DNA of 13,958 nt from Candidatus Bipolaricaulota bacterium (lineage in GTDB: Bacteria; Bipolaricaulota; Bipolaricaulia; UBA7950; UBA9294), in the NCBI GenBank assembly GCA_030612175.1, contig JAUWOJ010000021.1, forward strand, positions 1 through 13,958, read 5' to 3'. A program made the position numbers and the translations under genes. Of this stretch, positions 7,077-13,958 are shown in pieces (position 1 is the stretch's first letter; every line of letters starts with the position of its first letter). Below the pieces are notes generated by a model. The model did not search any database and had not been told where the DNA came from. It was given only the letters and a program-made list of their open reading frames with translations.

Positions 7077-8009
7077 ATGGGACAGATTACGTTAATCGTA
7101 AATGAGGAACAGGTTGGTCTCCGCCTTGATCGCTATCTGGCAAGTAGACTAAGCGGTGTCTCTCGCACTCAGATTCAGCATGCAATTCGTTCCGGAGCTG
7201 CTTCTATCAATGGAAAAGCAGTTGCTCGGCCTTCATATCACCTCCAAACAGGCGAGCAAATCGTGTGGGAAACCTGTTCCAGGCAAGATCCTAGTCCGCC
7301 CTCTGTGCACATACCAATCATCTATGAAGATGAAGATATCATAGTGGTGGACAAGCCTACGGGTTTAACGGTACATCCCGGGGCAGGCGCGAATAAGCCT
7401 ACGCTTGTGCAAGCGCTCCTTGTCAATCGAGAGCTCCCGTCAGATGGTAACCGAGACCGCCCAGGAATTGTGCATCGATTGGATAAGGATACCAGCGGGA
7501 CAATTGTTATTGCAAAAACAACCTCTGCTCTTGAATCCCTACAAGAACAGTTTGCGACAAGGAAGGTCAAAAAAGTTTACCTGGCCAGTGTAAGAGGAGT
7601 GATTAGCGAAGCTAAGGGATTGATTGATGCGCCAATTGGACGTAACCCGGCTCATCCAACAAGAATGACAATCCGGCCACAGGGACGCGCAGCACAAACC
7701 GAATTCCACGTGCTCAAACGAACAGAGGATTCAACTCTCATCACAATCCTTTTACACACCGGGCGCACACATCAGATACGGGTACATCTCAACTATATTG
7801 GACACCCAATCATTGGCGATGTACTGTATGGAAAACCAGCGGAGCGCTTGTTGCTACACGCCTGGAGACTTGAGTTCACTCATCCTGCGACTGGGAAGCG
7901 GGCTCGCTTTGAGTCGCCAATTCCGCCACAGTTTCCCGATTATCAGTATTCTGAACTACTTTGGCCTGTATCGCGATTCGCAGATAATCAAGGGCGGCGA
8001 GATAGCTAG
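7077..8009 (+). CDS. rluD: RluA/RluD-family rRNA pseudouridine synthase
   Basis: A 310-residue enzyme that isomerises uridine to pseudouridine in RNA, most likely the 23S rRNA positions 1911/1915/1917 modified by RluD. The S4 RNA-binding domain covers about 15-75 (GLRLDRYLASRL, then GAASINGKAV). The catalytic domain has DIIVVDKPTGLTVHPG (88-102), the active-site motif GIVHRLDKDTSG with catalytic D136, and HTGRTHQIRVHL followed by GDVLYG. The length is normal for a protein with an S4 domain. AGGAGGG lies a few bases before the ATG. The gene diverges from nusA and converges with pgsA, overlapping its 3' end by 134 bp; after FESPIPPQF the tail runs on about 30 residues with no family features. 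RluD is the best guess, but closely related specificities cannot be excluded. Confidence 0.92.
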   Translation: MGQITLIVNEEQVGLRLDRYLASRLSGVSRTQIQHAIRSGAASINGKAVARPSYHLQTGEQIVWETCSRQDPSPPSVHIPIIYEDEDIIVVDKPTGLTVHPGAGANKPTLVQALLVNRELPSDGNRDRPGIVHRLDKDTSGTIVIAKTTSALESLQEQFATRKVKKVYLASVRGVISEAKGLIDAPIGRNPAHPTRMTIRPQGRAAQTEFHVLKRTEDSTLITILLHTGRTHQIRVHLNYIGHPIIGDVLYGKPAERLLLHAWRLEFTHPATGKRARFESPIPPQFPDYQYSELLWPVSRFADNQGRRDS

Positions 8010-8457
8010 CGCCGATCGCTGTGTAGAGAACCTCCATTCTGCCAGGAAAGCGCAACAGAAGAAGGACCATACTGGCGAAGAAAAGAACCGCGGCGGCTTT
8101 CCCTGGGATACGCGCTCCTTGGATGATGCCAGCACGCCAGTGAACGACTATCCCACCAACGACAAGCCCTGCTTCTGGAATAAGAAATAGTATTAGGGCA
8201 ATTGATGGAATCTCGCTGCGAACGGCAAGTGACGCAAGAAGCGCGACATAGAGGGCTTTATCAACAAGTGGATCAAGTGCCTTTCCCGTTGCCGTAATCT
8301 CTCCTCGGGATCGTGCTACCATCCCATCGAGAACATCTCCCGCACAAGCAACGAGAAAAAGCGCTAGTGCTACTTCTCGCTGATCCAGAAAAAGAAAGCA
8401 GATTACTGGCGCGATAAGCACTGCGCGTGCAATTGTAATCTTGTTGGCAAGAGACAC
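7876..8457 (-). CDS. pgsA: CDP-alcohol phosphatidyltransferase, likely phosphatidylglycerophosphate synthase
   Basis: A 193-residue integral membrane enzyme of phospholipid synthesis, which transfers phosphatidate from CDP-diacylglycerol to an alcohol, most likely glycerol 3-phosphate. The full family signature is present: D41-VL-D44-G45-MV-A48-R49, eight residues, G58, then D62 and D66 (DPLVDK), which bind the metal and the CDP group. Several hydrophobic helices follow up to about residue 165. The last 25 residues are polar (SEPASQSQDE) and are encoded opposite the 3' end of rluD. The start is GTG at 8457, giving MSLANKITIARAVLIAP, which matches how family members begin. There is no clear Shine-Dalgarno, and the best promoter (8467-8495) would leave only 3-4 untranslated bases. 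Other alcohol acceptors such as serine or inositol are less likely but not excluded. Confidence 0.9.
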   Translation of the reverse strand: MSLANKITIARAVLIAPVICFLFLDQREVALALFLVACAGDVLDGMVARSRGEITATGKALDPLVDKALYVALLASLAVRSEIPSIALILFLIPEAGLVVGGIVVHWRAGIIQGARIPGKAAAVLFFASMVLLLLRFPGRMEVLYTAIGASYLAALDYLRIAIQAKVVQNTDNRETVAELATQSEPASQSQDE

Positions 8458-8466
8458 AATAATACC

Positions 8467-8495
8467 AGTTTAACACCTTGACAACTGCCAGACAA
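8467..8495 (-). promoter_or_regulatory. Possible pgsA promoter, implying a near-leaderless mRNA
   Basis: TTGTCT (8495-8490) is followed by 17 bp and TAAACT (8472-8467). The -35 is identical to that of the nusA promoter. Transcription would begin near 8460-8461, right at the GTG start codon. Confidence 0.45.
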
Positions 8496-8502
8496 GCCTT
8501 TC

Positions 8503-8532
8503 TTGAACATACACAGTGAGACTCGGTACAAT
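8503..8532 (+). promoter_or_regulatory. Sigma70-like promoter of the cpgS-like gene
   Basis: TTGAAC (8503-8508), an 18-bp spacer and TACAAT (8527-8532) predict a start near 8539, about 21 nt before the ATG at 8561. This leaves room for the AAGGAGAG ribosome site (8548-8555). The -35 stands back to back with the pgsA -35, only 7 bp apart. Confidence 0.5.
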
Positions 8533-8560
8533 GATTCATCTACAAGTAAGGAGAGATAGG

Positions 8561-9868
8561 ATGAAGAAACAAGTGTTAATTATGGGTGCTGCGGGGCGAG
8601 ACTTTCATAATTTCAATGTTCACTTCCGTGATAACCCTAATTATGAGGTCGTTGCATTTACAGCTACGCAAATCCCTGATATCGAAGGGCGGGCATACCC
8701 TCCGGAACTTGCGGGGAGACTATACCCGCAAGGGGTTCCCATTGTATCCGAGAACGGACTAACCGCCCTAATAAAAGAGAAAGCTATTGATCTCGTCGTG
8801 TTTGCCTATAGCGATGTCTCTAACCAGTATGTAATGGAACGGTCAAGCTTGGTCAATGCCGCTGGCGCCGACTTTGTCCTTTTGGGAACTAAATCAACCA
8901 TGATCAAGTCGCAAAAACCACTTATCTCAATTACTGCTGTCCGCACCGGGTCGGGCAAGAGTCAAACAGCAAGACGAGTATGCAACATTCTTAAGAACAA
9001 AGGGAAAAAGCTTGCTGTGATCCGCCACCCGATGCCATATGGAAATCTAGCCGAGCAGGAGTGGCAGCGATTTGGGACCTATGAAGACCTGGACCGCCAC
9101 AAGTGTACAATCGAAGAACGAGAGGAATACGAACCTCACATTGACAATGGGACAGTTGTCTATGCCGGAGTAGATTACGAGAAGATCCTGCGTAAGGCAG
9201 AAGAAGAATCGGATATCATCATCTGGGACGGTGGAAATAACGACTTCTCTTTCTATCAACCCGATCTCTCTATCGTTGTACTCGACCCACATCGCGCAGG
9301 TCATGAACTTCTTTACTATCCAAGTGGCGTGAATGTGCGCACTGCAGACATTGCCATAATAAACAAGGTAGACACCGCATCGCTCGACGACATCCGATTC
9401 GTGCGTCAGAACATAATGACACTGAATCCAACTGCAAGGATCATTGAAGCTGCCTCACCAATTAGCGTTGATGACCCGGCAGTCATCCAAGGCAACCGCG
9501 TACTGGTAATCGAGGATGGACCTACGCTTACCCACGGCGGGATGCCGTATGGAGCAGGGACAATTGCAGCACAACGACTCGGGGCAAGAGAGATTGTCGA
9601 CCCAAGGCCGTACACGGTTGACTCAATTACTGCGACCTATAAGAAATATCCAAAGATTGGGCGTCTTCTTCCGGCAATGGGTTACGGGAATGAGCAGATC
9701 AAGGACCTGCAGGAAACAGTAGACAACGTTCCCTGCGACGGAATTGTGATTGGGACACCAATCAACCTAGGCCGACTGCTTTCATTCAAGGTTCCATTTA
9801 CTCGAGTGTATTATGAGCTTCAGGAGATTGGGTCTCCTACCCTTACTGCCCTGCTGAAGGAGTTTTAG
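8561..9868 (+). CDS. cpgS: Cyclic 2,3-diphosphoglycerate synthetase-like P-loop GTPase
   Basis: A 435-residue cytoplasmic protein that I recognise from the archaeal cyclic 2,3-diphosphoglycerate synthetase family. In methanogens this enzyme closes 2,3-diphosphoglycerate into the cyclic form with ATP. The start begins MKKQVLIMGAAGRDFHNFNV, a family hallmark and Rossmann-like opening; DVSNQYVMERSS lies near 85-96. A P-loop with ITAVRTGSGKSQTARR (G130-S134) opens the nucleotide-binding part. IIIWDGGNNDFSF follows, and then an NKVD at 268-271 typical of GTP-binding SIMIBI-like folds. An upstream GTG at 8516 is in frame, but the ATG at 8561 has the Shine-Dalgarno AAGGAGAG and the conserved N-terminus. 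The gene has its own promoter and is convergent with the purine cluster. Bacterial members are widespread in anaerobes, often, as I recall, near purine or carbamoyl-phosphate genes, and their reaction is not established; the archaeal function should not be assumed. Confidence 0.85.
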   Translation: MKKQVLIMGAAGRDFHNFNVHFRDNPNYEVVAFTATQIPDIEGRAYPPELAGRLYPQGVPIVSENGLTALIKEKAIDLVVFAYSDVSNQYVMERSSLVNAAGADFVLLGTKSTMIKSQKPLISITAVRTGSGKSQTARRVCNILKNKGKKLAVIRHPMPYGNLAEQEWQRFGTYEDLDRHKCTIEEREEYEPHIDNGTVVYAGVDYEKILRKAEEESDIIIWDGGNNDFSFYQPDLSIVVLDPHRAGHELLYYPSGVNVRTADIAIINKVDTASLDDIRFVRQNIMTLNPTARIIEAASPISVDDPAVIQGNRVLVIEDGPTLTHGGMPYGAGTIAAQRLGAREIVDPRPYTVDSITATYKKYPKIGRLLPAMGYGNEQIKDLQETVDNVPCDGIVIGTPINLGRLLSFKVPFTRVYYELQEIGSPTLTALLKEF

Positions 9869-9875
9869 TTTAGAG

Positions 9876-9896
9876 TGAGATTGCAGATCAATCTTA
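9876..9896. terminator. Weak hairpin between convergent genes
   Basis: TGAGATTG-CAGAT-CAATCTTA forms a stem of up to 8 bp (one G-U pair) midway between the convergent cpgS and xdhA stops. It is AT-rich and no proper U-run follows on either strand, so it is at best a weak bidirectional terminator. Confidence 0.25.
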
Positions 9897-9917
9897 TTCT
9901 CCAGGTCTATGATAGCC

Positions 9918-12242
9918 TTACGTAGAATGGCTACGGATTGCACTTAGTACTCGTTCCGGAGTGAATGGGGTTTTCGTCAGTCGTACTCCAACAGCGTCAT
10001 AGATGGCATTAGCGATCGTAGGGATTGGGCCATTGATCCCAATCTCCGCGATTGACTTGGCACCCATTGGTCCGGTTGGCTCATAGGAATCGAGAAGTGT
10101 TATATCAATTGGCGGAATGTCAAGCGCCCCAAGGATCTTATAATCAAATAGCGTGGCATTCTGTACCCGTCCAGTTGGGCTGAACAACATCACCTCGCTA
10201 AGCGCGTAACCAATCCCATTAACCAGTGCTCCTTCGATCTGTCCTTGTGCCATCTTCGGGTTGATCACGGTTCCACAGTCAACTACAGCCACATAATCAA
10301 CAATCTTCACAAACCCTGTCTCTGTGTCTACTGCTACCTCAGCGAAACTAGACATAAATGGAGGAGGTGACTGGTCCTGCACGCATGATGCCATAGCGCC
10401 AATTTGAAACTGGTCCGCCTGATACATAGCGCGTTGGCAAGCCTCAGCAAGGGTTACGCTACGTCCGTCAATTGAAATGACTTGTTCATCCTTAATAGCA
10501 AGGCTTGTGATGTCACTTTCGAGCATTGCAGCGGCAACTTCCACGATCTGTCCACGCACTTCTTCTGCTGCCCGCTTGACTGCTGTTCCTGAGACATAGG
10601 TAGTTGAGGAGGCATATGCTCCTACGTCAAAAGGGGTGAAATCCGTATCGGAAGAGTAAACAATCACCTTGGATAACGGCACACCAAGGACCTCGGCGGC
10701 AATCTGCCCAAGAATTGTATCTGACCCTGTGCCAAGATCAGTAGCCCCGACAAGAAGGTTAAATGAACCATCTTCATTCATTTTGATCGTCGCGGCACCC
10801 ATATCAACTTGGGCAATCCCCGAACCTTGCATATGGATCGACATGCCAAGTCCGTGTACCCAAGACCCGTTACGAGTGCGCGAGCCTCGTTTCTTGGCCC
10901 AACCGATCCGTTTTGCCCCTATTTCGAGACAACGCTCCAACTCACAGCTATTGATCGTTTGAGCGACACCTTCCCTTCCTTCACCTATTTCCTCAAAGAT
11001 CGGTGATGATTCTCCGCAGCGAATATGATTACGTCTCCGGAGCTCTATCGGGTCCAGTCCAAGTTGTCCGGCTAGTTCATCCATCGCTACTTCTAATGAG
11101 TAATAACCCTGTGTTGCACCATAACCACGGTATGCCCCAGCAACTGGAAGGTTTGTGTATACAGCTTTCCCAGAAAAGCGAACATTCTTTGCTTTGTTAT
11201 ACAGTGGAAGTGTCTTTGAACCAACATTAGACAGTACGGTTAGGCTATGAGAACCGTATGCCCCTGTGTTGGAAAGAGCTTCCATTTCAATTGCATGCAA
11301 TACCCCATTTCTCTTTGCTCCAAGCTTGACACGAATTCGCATTGGATGCCGCGTCCGCGTTGAGACAAATTCTTCCTGTCTGGTAAGCTCGATCAGCGCC
11401 GGTCGGTCGGTGCGCAGGGTAACCAATCCGGCCAAATCCTCAAGGAGAACCTCTTGTTTCACCCCAAAAGAGCCCCCTATTCGCGGCTTGATCACGCGAA
11501 TTCGATGAAGCGGTATCCCAAGCACGTAAGAAACAATTCTTCGGACGTGAAACGGGACCTGGGTACTTGTGCGTAGCACGAGCCGTCCATCCTCGTCCAG
11601 ATAGCTCAACACTACGTGCGGCTCAATCGGAGTATGTTGAGCGTACTGTGTCTCGCAAGTTGTTTCTACTATAAAATCGGATTCGGCAAACCCCTGCGTG
11701 ACGTCGCCAACGTTGATGTCTATCTTGGCCGAGATGTTCCTTGCCGGATCGAAGATGCCACTGGCATCCTTTTCATCATGAATTATCGCTGTTTCTAGCG
11801 CAGTTGCTGCATCAACTGATAGCACCGGCGGAAGTTCTTCGTAGTGTACTTCGATCTCCTTCAGCGCTTGTAGGGCAATCTCCTCTGTTTCCGCGGCAAC
11901 AGCAGCAACACGATCGCCTACAAAACGAACTTTGGTGTCAAACATCCTCGTGTCGTAAGGGGAAGGCTCAGGGTATCCCTGTCCGGCAGTAGTATAGCGA
12001 GTACTGGGAGTATTCTTGCTGCTGAGAACACACATAACCCCTGGCAAGGACTCCGCTCTAGATGTATTGATCTCAGTGATCCTTGCGTGTGCATACGGAC
12101 TGTGGAGAATCTTTACGTAAAGCATGTTCGAAAGATCAATGTCAGTGACGAATTTCGGCTTTCCTGTAACCAGTGCAATGCCATCAACTTTTCGTTCACT
12201 TCGCCCAACAATAGTAAATTCCTGTTTTCGTTGTTCACACAT
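9918..12242 (-). CDS. xdhA: Xanthine dehydrogenase-type molybdenum hydroxylase, molybdopterin subunit
   Basis: A 774-residue catalytic subunit that would hydroxylate hypoxanthine or xanthine using a water-derived oxygen and pass electrons to the iron-sulfur and FAD subunits. Residues about 15-130 form the first conserved domain (KVDGIALVTGKPKFVTDIDL). The cofactor domains then carry PRIGGSFGVKQE (256-264), GAYRGYGATQG with R372 (equivalent to the substrate-binding Arg of bovine XDH), TDLGTGSDTILGQIAAE (501-517), DVGAYASSTTYVSGTAV and GAKSIAEIG with the catalytic base E733. Q263 sits where bovine XDH has the substrate-contacting E802. The GGSFG loop departs from the usual GGGFG. The ATG overlaps the end of xdhC by 8 bp, with GAGGAAA upstream, so translation is probably coupled. 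A related aldehyde or other N-heterocycle hydroxylase is possible, but adenine deaminase next door favours purines. Confidence 0.93.
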   Translation of the reverse strand: MCEQRKQEFTIVGRSERKVDGIALVTGKPKFVTDIDLSNMLYVKILHSPYAHARITEINTSRAESLPGVMCVLSSKNTPSTRYTTAGQGYPEPSPYDTRMFDTKVRFVGDRVAAVAAETEEIALQALKEIEVHYEELPPVLSVDAATALETAIIHDEKDASGIFDPARNISAKIDINVGDVTQGFAESDFIVETTCETQYAQHTPIEPHVVLSYLDEDGRLVLRTSTQVPFHVRRIVSYVLGIPLHRIRVIKPRIGGSFGVKQEVLLEDLAGLVTLRTDRPALIELTRQEEFVSTRTRHPMRIRVKLGAKRNGVLHAIEMEALSNTGAYGSHSLTVLSNVGSKTLPLYNKAKNVRFSGKAVYTNLPVAGAYRGYGATQGYYSLEVAMDELAGQLGLDPIELRRRNHIRCGESSPIFEEIGEGREGVAQTINSCELERCLEIGAKRIGWAKKRGSRTRNGSWVHGLGMSIHMQGSGIAQVDMGAATIKMNEDGSFNLLVGATDLGTGSDTILGQIAAEVLGVPLSKVIVYSSDTDFTPFDVGAYASSTTYVSGTAVKRAAEEVRGQIVEVAAAMLESDITSLAIKDEQVISIDGRSVTLAEACQRAMYQADQFQIGAMASCVQDQSPPPFMSSFAEVAVDTETGFVKIVDYVAVVDCGTVINPKMAQGQIEGALVNGIGYALSEVMLFSPTGRVQNATLFDYKILGALDIPPIDITLLDSYEPTGPMGAKSIAEIGINGPIPTIANAIYDAVGVRLTKTPFTPERVLSAIRSHST

Positions 12243-12717
12243 CGGCGCTTTTCCTCATCTTCTTGGCGGCTATCCTGATCGCTTCTATTTGTTTCACATA
12301 ACCGGTGCATCTACAAAGGTTTCCGGAGATGCCTTCTTTGATCTCTTGATCGGTTGGATTAGGATTGTGAGCAAGAAGGTCAACAGCAGCGATCATCATT
12401 CCCGGGCTACAGTAACCACATTGCACAGCTCCCTGTTCCAAGAATGCTTCTTGTACAGGGTGAAGTTCGCCAGTCTTCTCCTGTCCTGCAAGTCCTTCCA
12501 CGGTTGTTACGCAATGTCCATCGGCTTTAGCAGCAAGCACAAGGCACGAGTTAACGACACGACCATCTAGCAATACGGCACAAGCCCCGCAATCGCCCGA
12601 CTCGCACCCTTTCTTTACTCCCTTGTACCCTATTCGCCTCAAGAGATGGAGTAAGGTGTCACCTGGAGTTGAATCAAGCTCCTGTTTCTTCCCATTCACG
12701 GTAAGGCAGATTCTCAT
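12235..12717 (-). CDS. xdhC: Xanthine dehydrogenase-type hydroxylase, [2Fe-2S] subunit
   Basis: A 160-residue electron-transfer subunit with two [2Fe-2S] centres. The N-terminal ferredoxin-like domain has C38, C43, C46 and C58 (GCESGDCGACAVLLDG and SCLVLA). The C-terminal helical domain has C100 and C103 (QCGYCSPGM) and C135 and C137 (NLCRCTGY), all eight ligands of the family. It would carry electrons from the molybdopterin subunit to FAD. Its ATG overlaps the xdhB stop in an ATGA, with AGGAGC upstream, and its end overlaps the xdhA start. The symbol follows E. coli usage, where XdhC is the iron-sulfur subunit. Confidence 0.95.
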   Translation of the reverse strand: MRICLTVNGKKQELDSTPGDTLLHLLRRIGYKGVKKGCESGDCGACAVLLDGRVVNSCLVLAAKADGHCVTTVEGLAGQEKTGELHPVQEAFLEQGAVQCGYCSPGMMIAAVDLLAHNPNPTDQEIKEGISGNLCRCTGYVKQIEAIRIAAKKMRKSADV

Positions 12718-13571
12718 TGGCTAGCTCCTGATAAGTGCGTACTCACACAAGTAAGGCATCGCTTGACTCCAGCATAGACCAGTTCTCTTCTGTAGTTACC
12801 ACTAGCTCTTAGATCATTACGCACAAGCGTAGTTTCTCTCGCCATTTCCGCTGCTTGGCCAATCGATGTTTGACTGAGTTTTCTACCCAGCAGAACCTCT
12901 GCTACCTCAGGGAGCAGAGCCGCAAGTTGCGGTGTTCCACCAGCTGTAAGGCGCACGCTCTCACAATCACCATTTTGGGTTGAGATAAGGCAAGCACAAT
13001 TGAGAATAGCAATATCAAACTTAGTTCTGCTAAATTTCATAAACGCTGCAGCCGTTCCATGAGCGTAAGCTGGTAGCAAAGCCTCTGTAATAATCGCCGG
13101 GGAAAGAAGCGCTCGTGAGGCGTAGAGGTCAGAGAGCGGAACCATTCGCGTAACACCGTTGTACAATGTAACCTGTGCCCCTAGCGCAACAAACAACGTG
13201 ATTACGTCTGACCATGGATGAGCGCTGGCAAGCGTTCCCCCCATCGATGCCAGGTTGCGCAGAGAAGGAGCCCCAACTTGACGAAGCATTTCCACAACCA
13301 CTCCCTGAAGGTAGTTGTTGAGAACTGGGGCCTCTACGATTTCGGTTAAGGTAGTCGTCGCGCCGATTGCTATCCCTTTATCCGTCTGTCTTACGTAGGA
13401 TAAGGAGAGTTGGGAAAGATCAACAAGCGTCTCAATATCAGGAGATGAACTACGCACTAGATCGATCCCGCCCCCGATTACCCGTGCAGATCTGCCCTTT
13501 TCCTTGACCAGGCTCAATGCCATATCTAGTCCATCGGGTCTCACATACTCCCTTAGGTTACTAAGCGCCAT
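12714..13571 (-). CDS. xdhB: Xanthine dehydrogenase-type hydroxylase, FAD-binding subunit
   Basis: A 285-residue subunit of the CO dehydrogenase/xanthine dehydrogenase FAD family, which passes electrons to NAD or another acceptor. Residues 31-39 (VIGGGIDLV) are the first FAD loop, usually AGGTDL. RNLASMGGTLASAHPWSD (105-122) is the second FAD-binding region, and the C-terminal domain ends near YRRELVYAGVKRCL. Length matches the 280-300 usual for the family. GGGAGGAAG precedes the ATG, which lies 12 bp after the adenine deaminase stop. It overlaps xdhC by 4 bp. Electron acceptor preference cannot be read from the sequence. Confidence 0.93.
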   Translation of the reverse strand: MALSNLREYVRPDGLDMALSLVKEKGRSARVIGGGIDLVRSSSPDIETLVDLSQLSLSYVRQTDKGIAIGATTTLTEIVEAPVLNNYLQGVVVEMLRQVGAPSLRNLASMGGTLASAHPWSDVITLFVALGAQVTLYNGVTRMVPLSDLYASRALLSPAIITEALLPAYAHGTAAAFMKFSRTKFDIAILNCACLISTQNGDCESVRLTAGGTPQLAALLPEVAEVLLGRKLSQTSIGQAAEMARETTLVRNDLRASGNYRRELVYAGVKRCLTCVSTHLSGASQ

Positions 13572-13583
13572 CTTCCTCCCTAT

Positions 13584-13958
13584 CTAGATATTATCCAACG
13601 TCCACAAAAGAGAAACAAGCTCAAATGCATCAACATCAATCAATCCGAGATCCGAAAGACGAAGCTGTGGGATTACAGGAAGGGCAAGCAGGGAAAATGT
13701 CATAAACGCGTTGTTTAGGTTACAACCACAGCTCTTTAAGGCCTGATGCAGCTGTTCCATTTGACGAGCCACGGCCTCCACTGGTTGGTCACTCATCAGT
13801 CCAGCAATCGGAAGAGTGATCGTCGCCTGTATCTGGCCCTCTCTGATTAAGCATACTCCTCCATTCATTGAAATAACCTGGTTTGCAGCAGTTGCCATCG
13901 CTCGCTTGTCCGTTCCCATGACGAGCAGGTTGTGGCTATCATGTGATACCGTGCTCGC
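13584..13958 (-). CDS. ade: Adenine deaminase, C-terminal part (5' end off the window)
   Basis: The frame is open from the right edge to a TAG at 13584-13586 and gives the last 124 residues of an adenine deaminase of the amidohydrolase type, which converts adenine to hypoxanthine and ammonia. The edge reads ASTVSHDSHNLLVMGTD, the conserved SHDSHN region. It continues with NGGVCLIREGQIQATITLPI, AGLMSDQPVEAVA and FMTFSLLALPVIPQLRLSDL, all characteristic of the Ade C-terminal domain. An internal ATG at 13919 is not the start. The gene is 12 bp upstream of xdhB on the same strand, so deaminase and hydroxylase are very likely co-expressed and act in sequence. The amidohydrolase metal site is outside the window. 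Confidence 0.93.
   Translation of the reverse strand, partial: ASTVSHDSHNLLVMGTDKRAMATAANQVISMNGGVCLIREGQIQATITLPIAGLMSDQPVEAVARQMEQLHQALKSCGCNLNNAFMTFSLLALPVIPQLRLSDLGLIDVDAFELVSLLWTLDNI

Noticed and set aside
8478..8483. Perfect TTGACA as the -35 of the plus-strand gene
   Set aside because: No acceptable -10 lies 16-18 bp downstream (TCTTGA); TTGAAC/TACAAT further on fits better.
8516..8560. Upstream GTG start for the cpgS-like gene
   Set aside because: It would lie before the -10 element at 8527-8532 and adds 15 residues outside the family. The ATG at 8561 has a proper ribosome site and the conserved N-terminus.
13584..13919. A separate small gene starting at ATG 13919
   Set aside because: The frame stays open to the window edge and the residues before the ATG (SHDSHNLLV) belong to the adenine deaminase family, so it is the end of a larger gene.

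Overview
The window is a bacterial chromosomal segment that is coding almost end to end. Shine-Dalgarno sites are of the AGGAGG type, and several sigma70-like promoters can be read. The taxon cannot be fixed from the sequence. A SpoVS-family gene beside RNase Y, a HAE3/MMPL-type RND exporter, a membrane-anchored PpiC foldase, purine-oxidising genes and a cyclic-2,3-diphosphoglycerate-synthetase-like GTPase together suggest an anaerobic bacterium from a Firmicutes-like or deep-branching thermophile/anaerobe lineage. SpoVS alone does not prove sporulation, because it also occurs in non-sporulating phyla.

Positions 1-7027 (minus strand): a housekeeping block. A near-consensus promoter at 7034-7062 reads into nusA, then an RND-superfamily exporter, rny (RNase Y) and spoVS, all closely spaced. 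This is followed after 152 bp by a PpiC/SurA-like peptidyl-prolyl isomerase that runs off the left edge. spoVS is split by an apparent one-base deletion. NusA is short: it lacks both a stretch of the N-terminal domain and any C-terminal extension, and it is not beside rimP or infB.

Positions 7028-8460: rluD (plus) diverges from nusA across a shared promoter with overlapping -10 elements. It converges with pgsA (minus), and the two 3' ends overlap by 134 bp on opposite strands.

Positions 8461-9868: a compact divergent promoter pair separates pgsA, which looks almost leaderless, from a plus-strand gene for a cyclic 2,3-diphosphoglycerate synthetase-like P-loop protein.

Positions 9918-13958 (minus): a purine catabolic cluster. 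It holds the C-terminus of adenine deaminase (cut by the right edge), then the FAD, [2Fe-2S] and molybdopterin subunits of a xanthine dehydrogenase-type hydroxylase, in the order ade-xdhB-xdhC-xdhA with overlapping or nearly touching ends. Together they would convert adenine to hypoxanthine and then xanthine/urate-level purines. The CpgS-like GTPase is convergent with this cluster. Its role in bacteria is unknown to me, which makes it the most promising lead in the window. No mobile elements, tRNAs, rRNAs or CRISPR arrays were seen, and once spoVS is recognised no gene-free stretch exceeds 300 bp.
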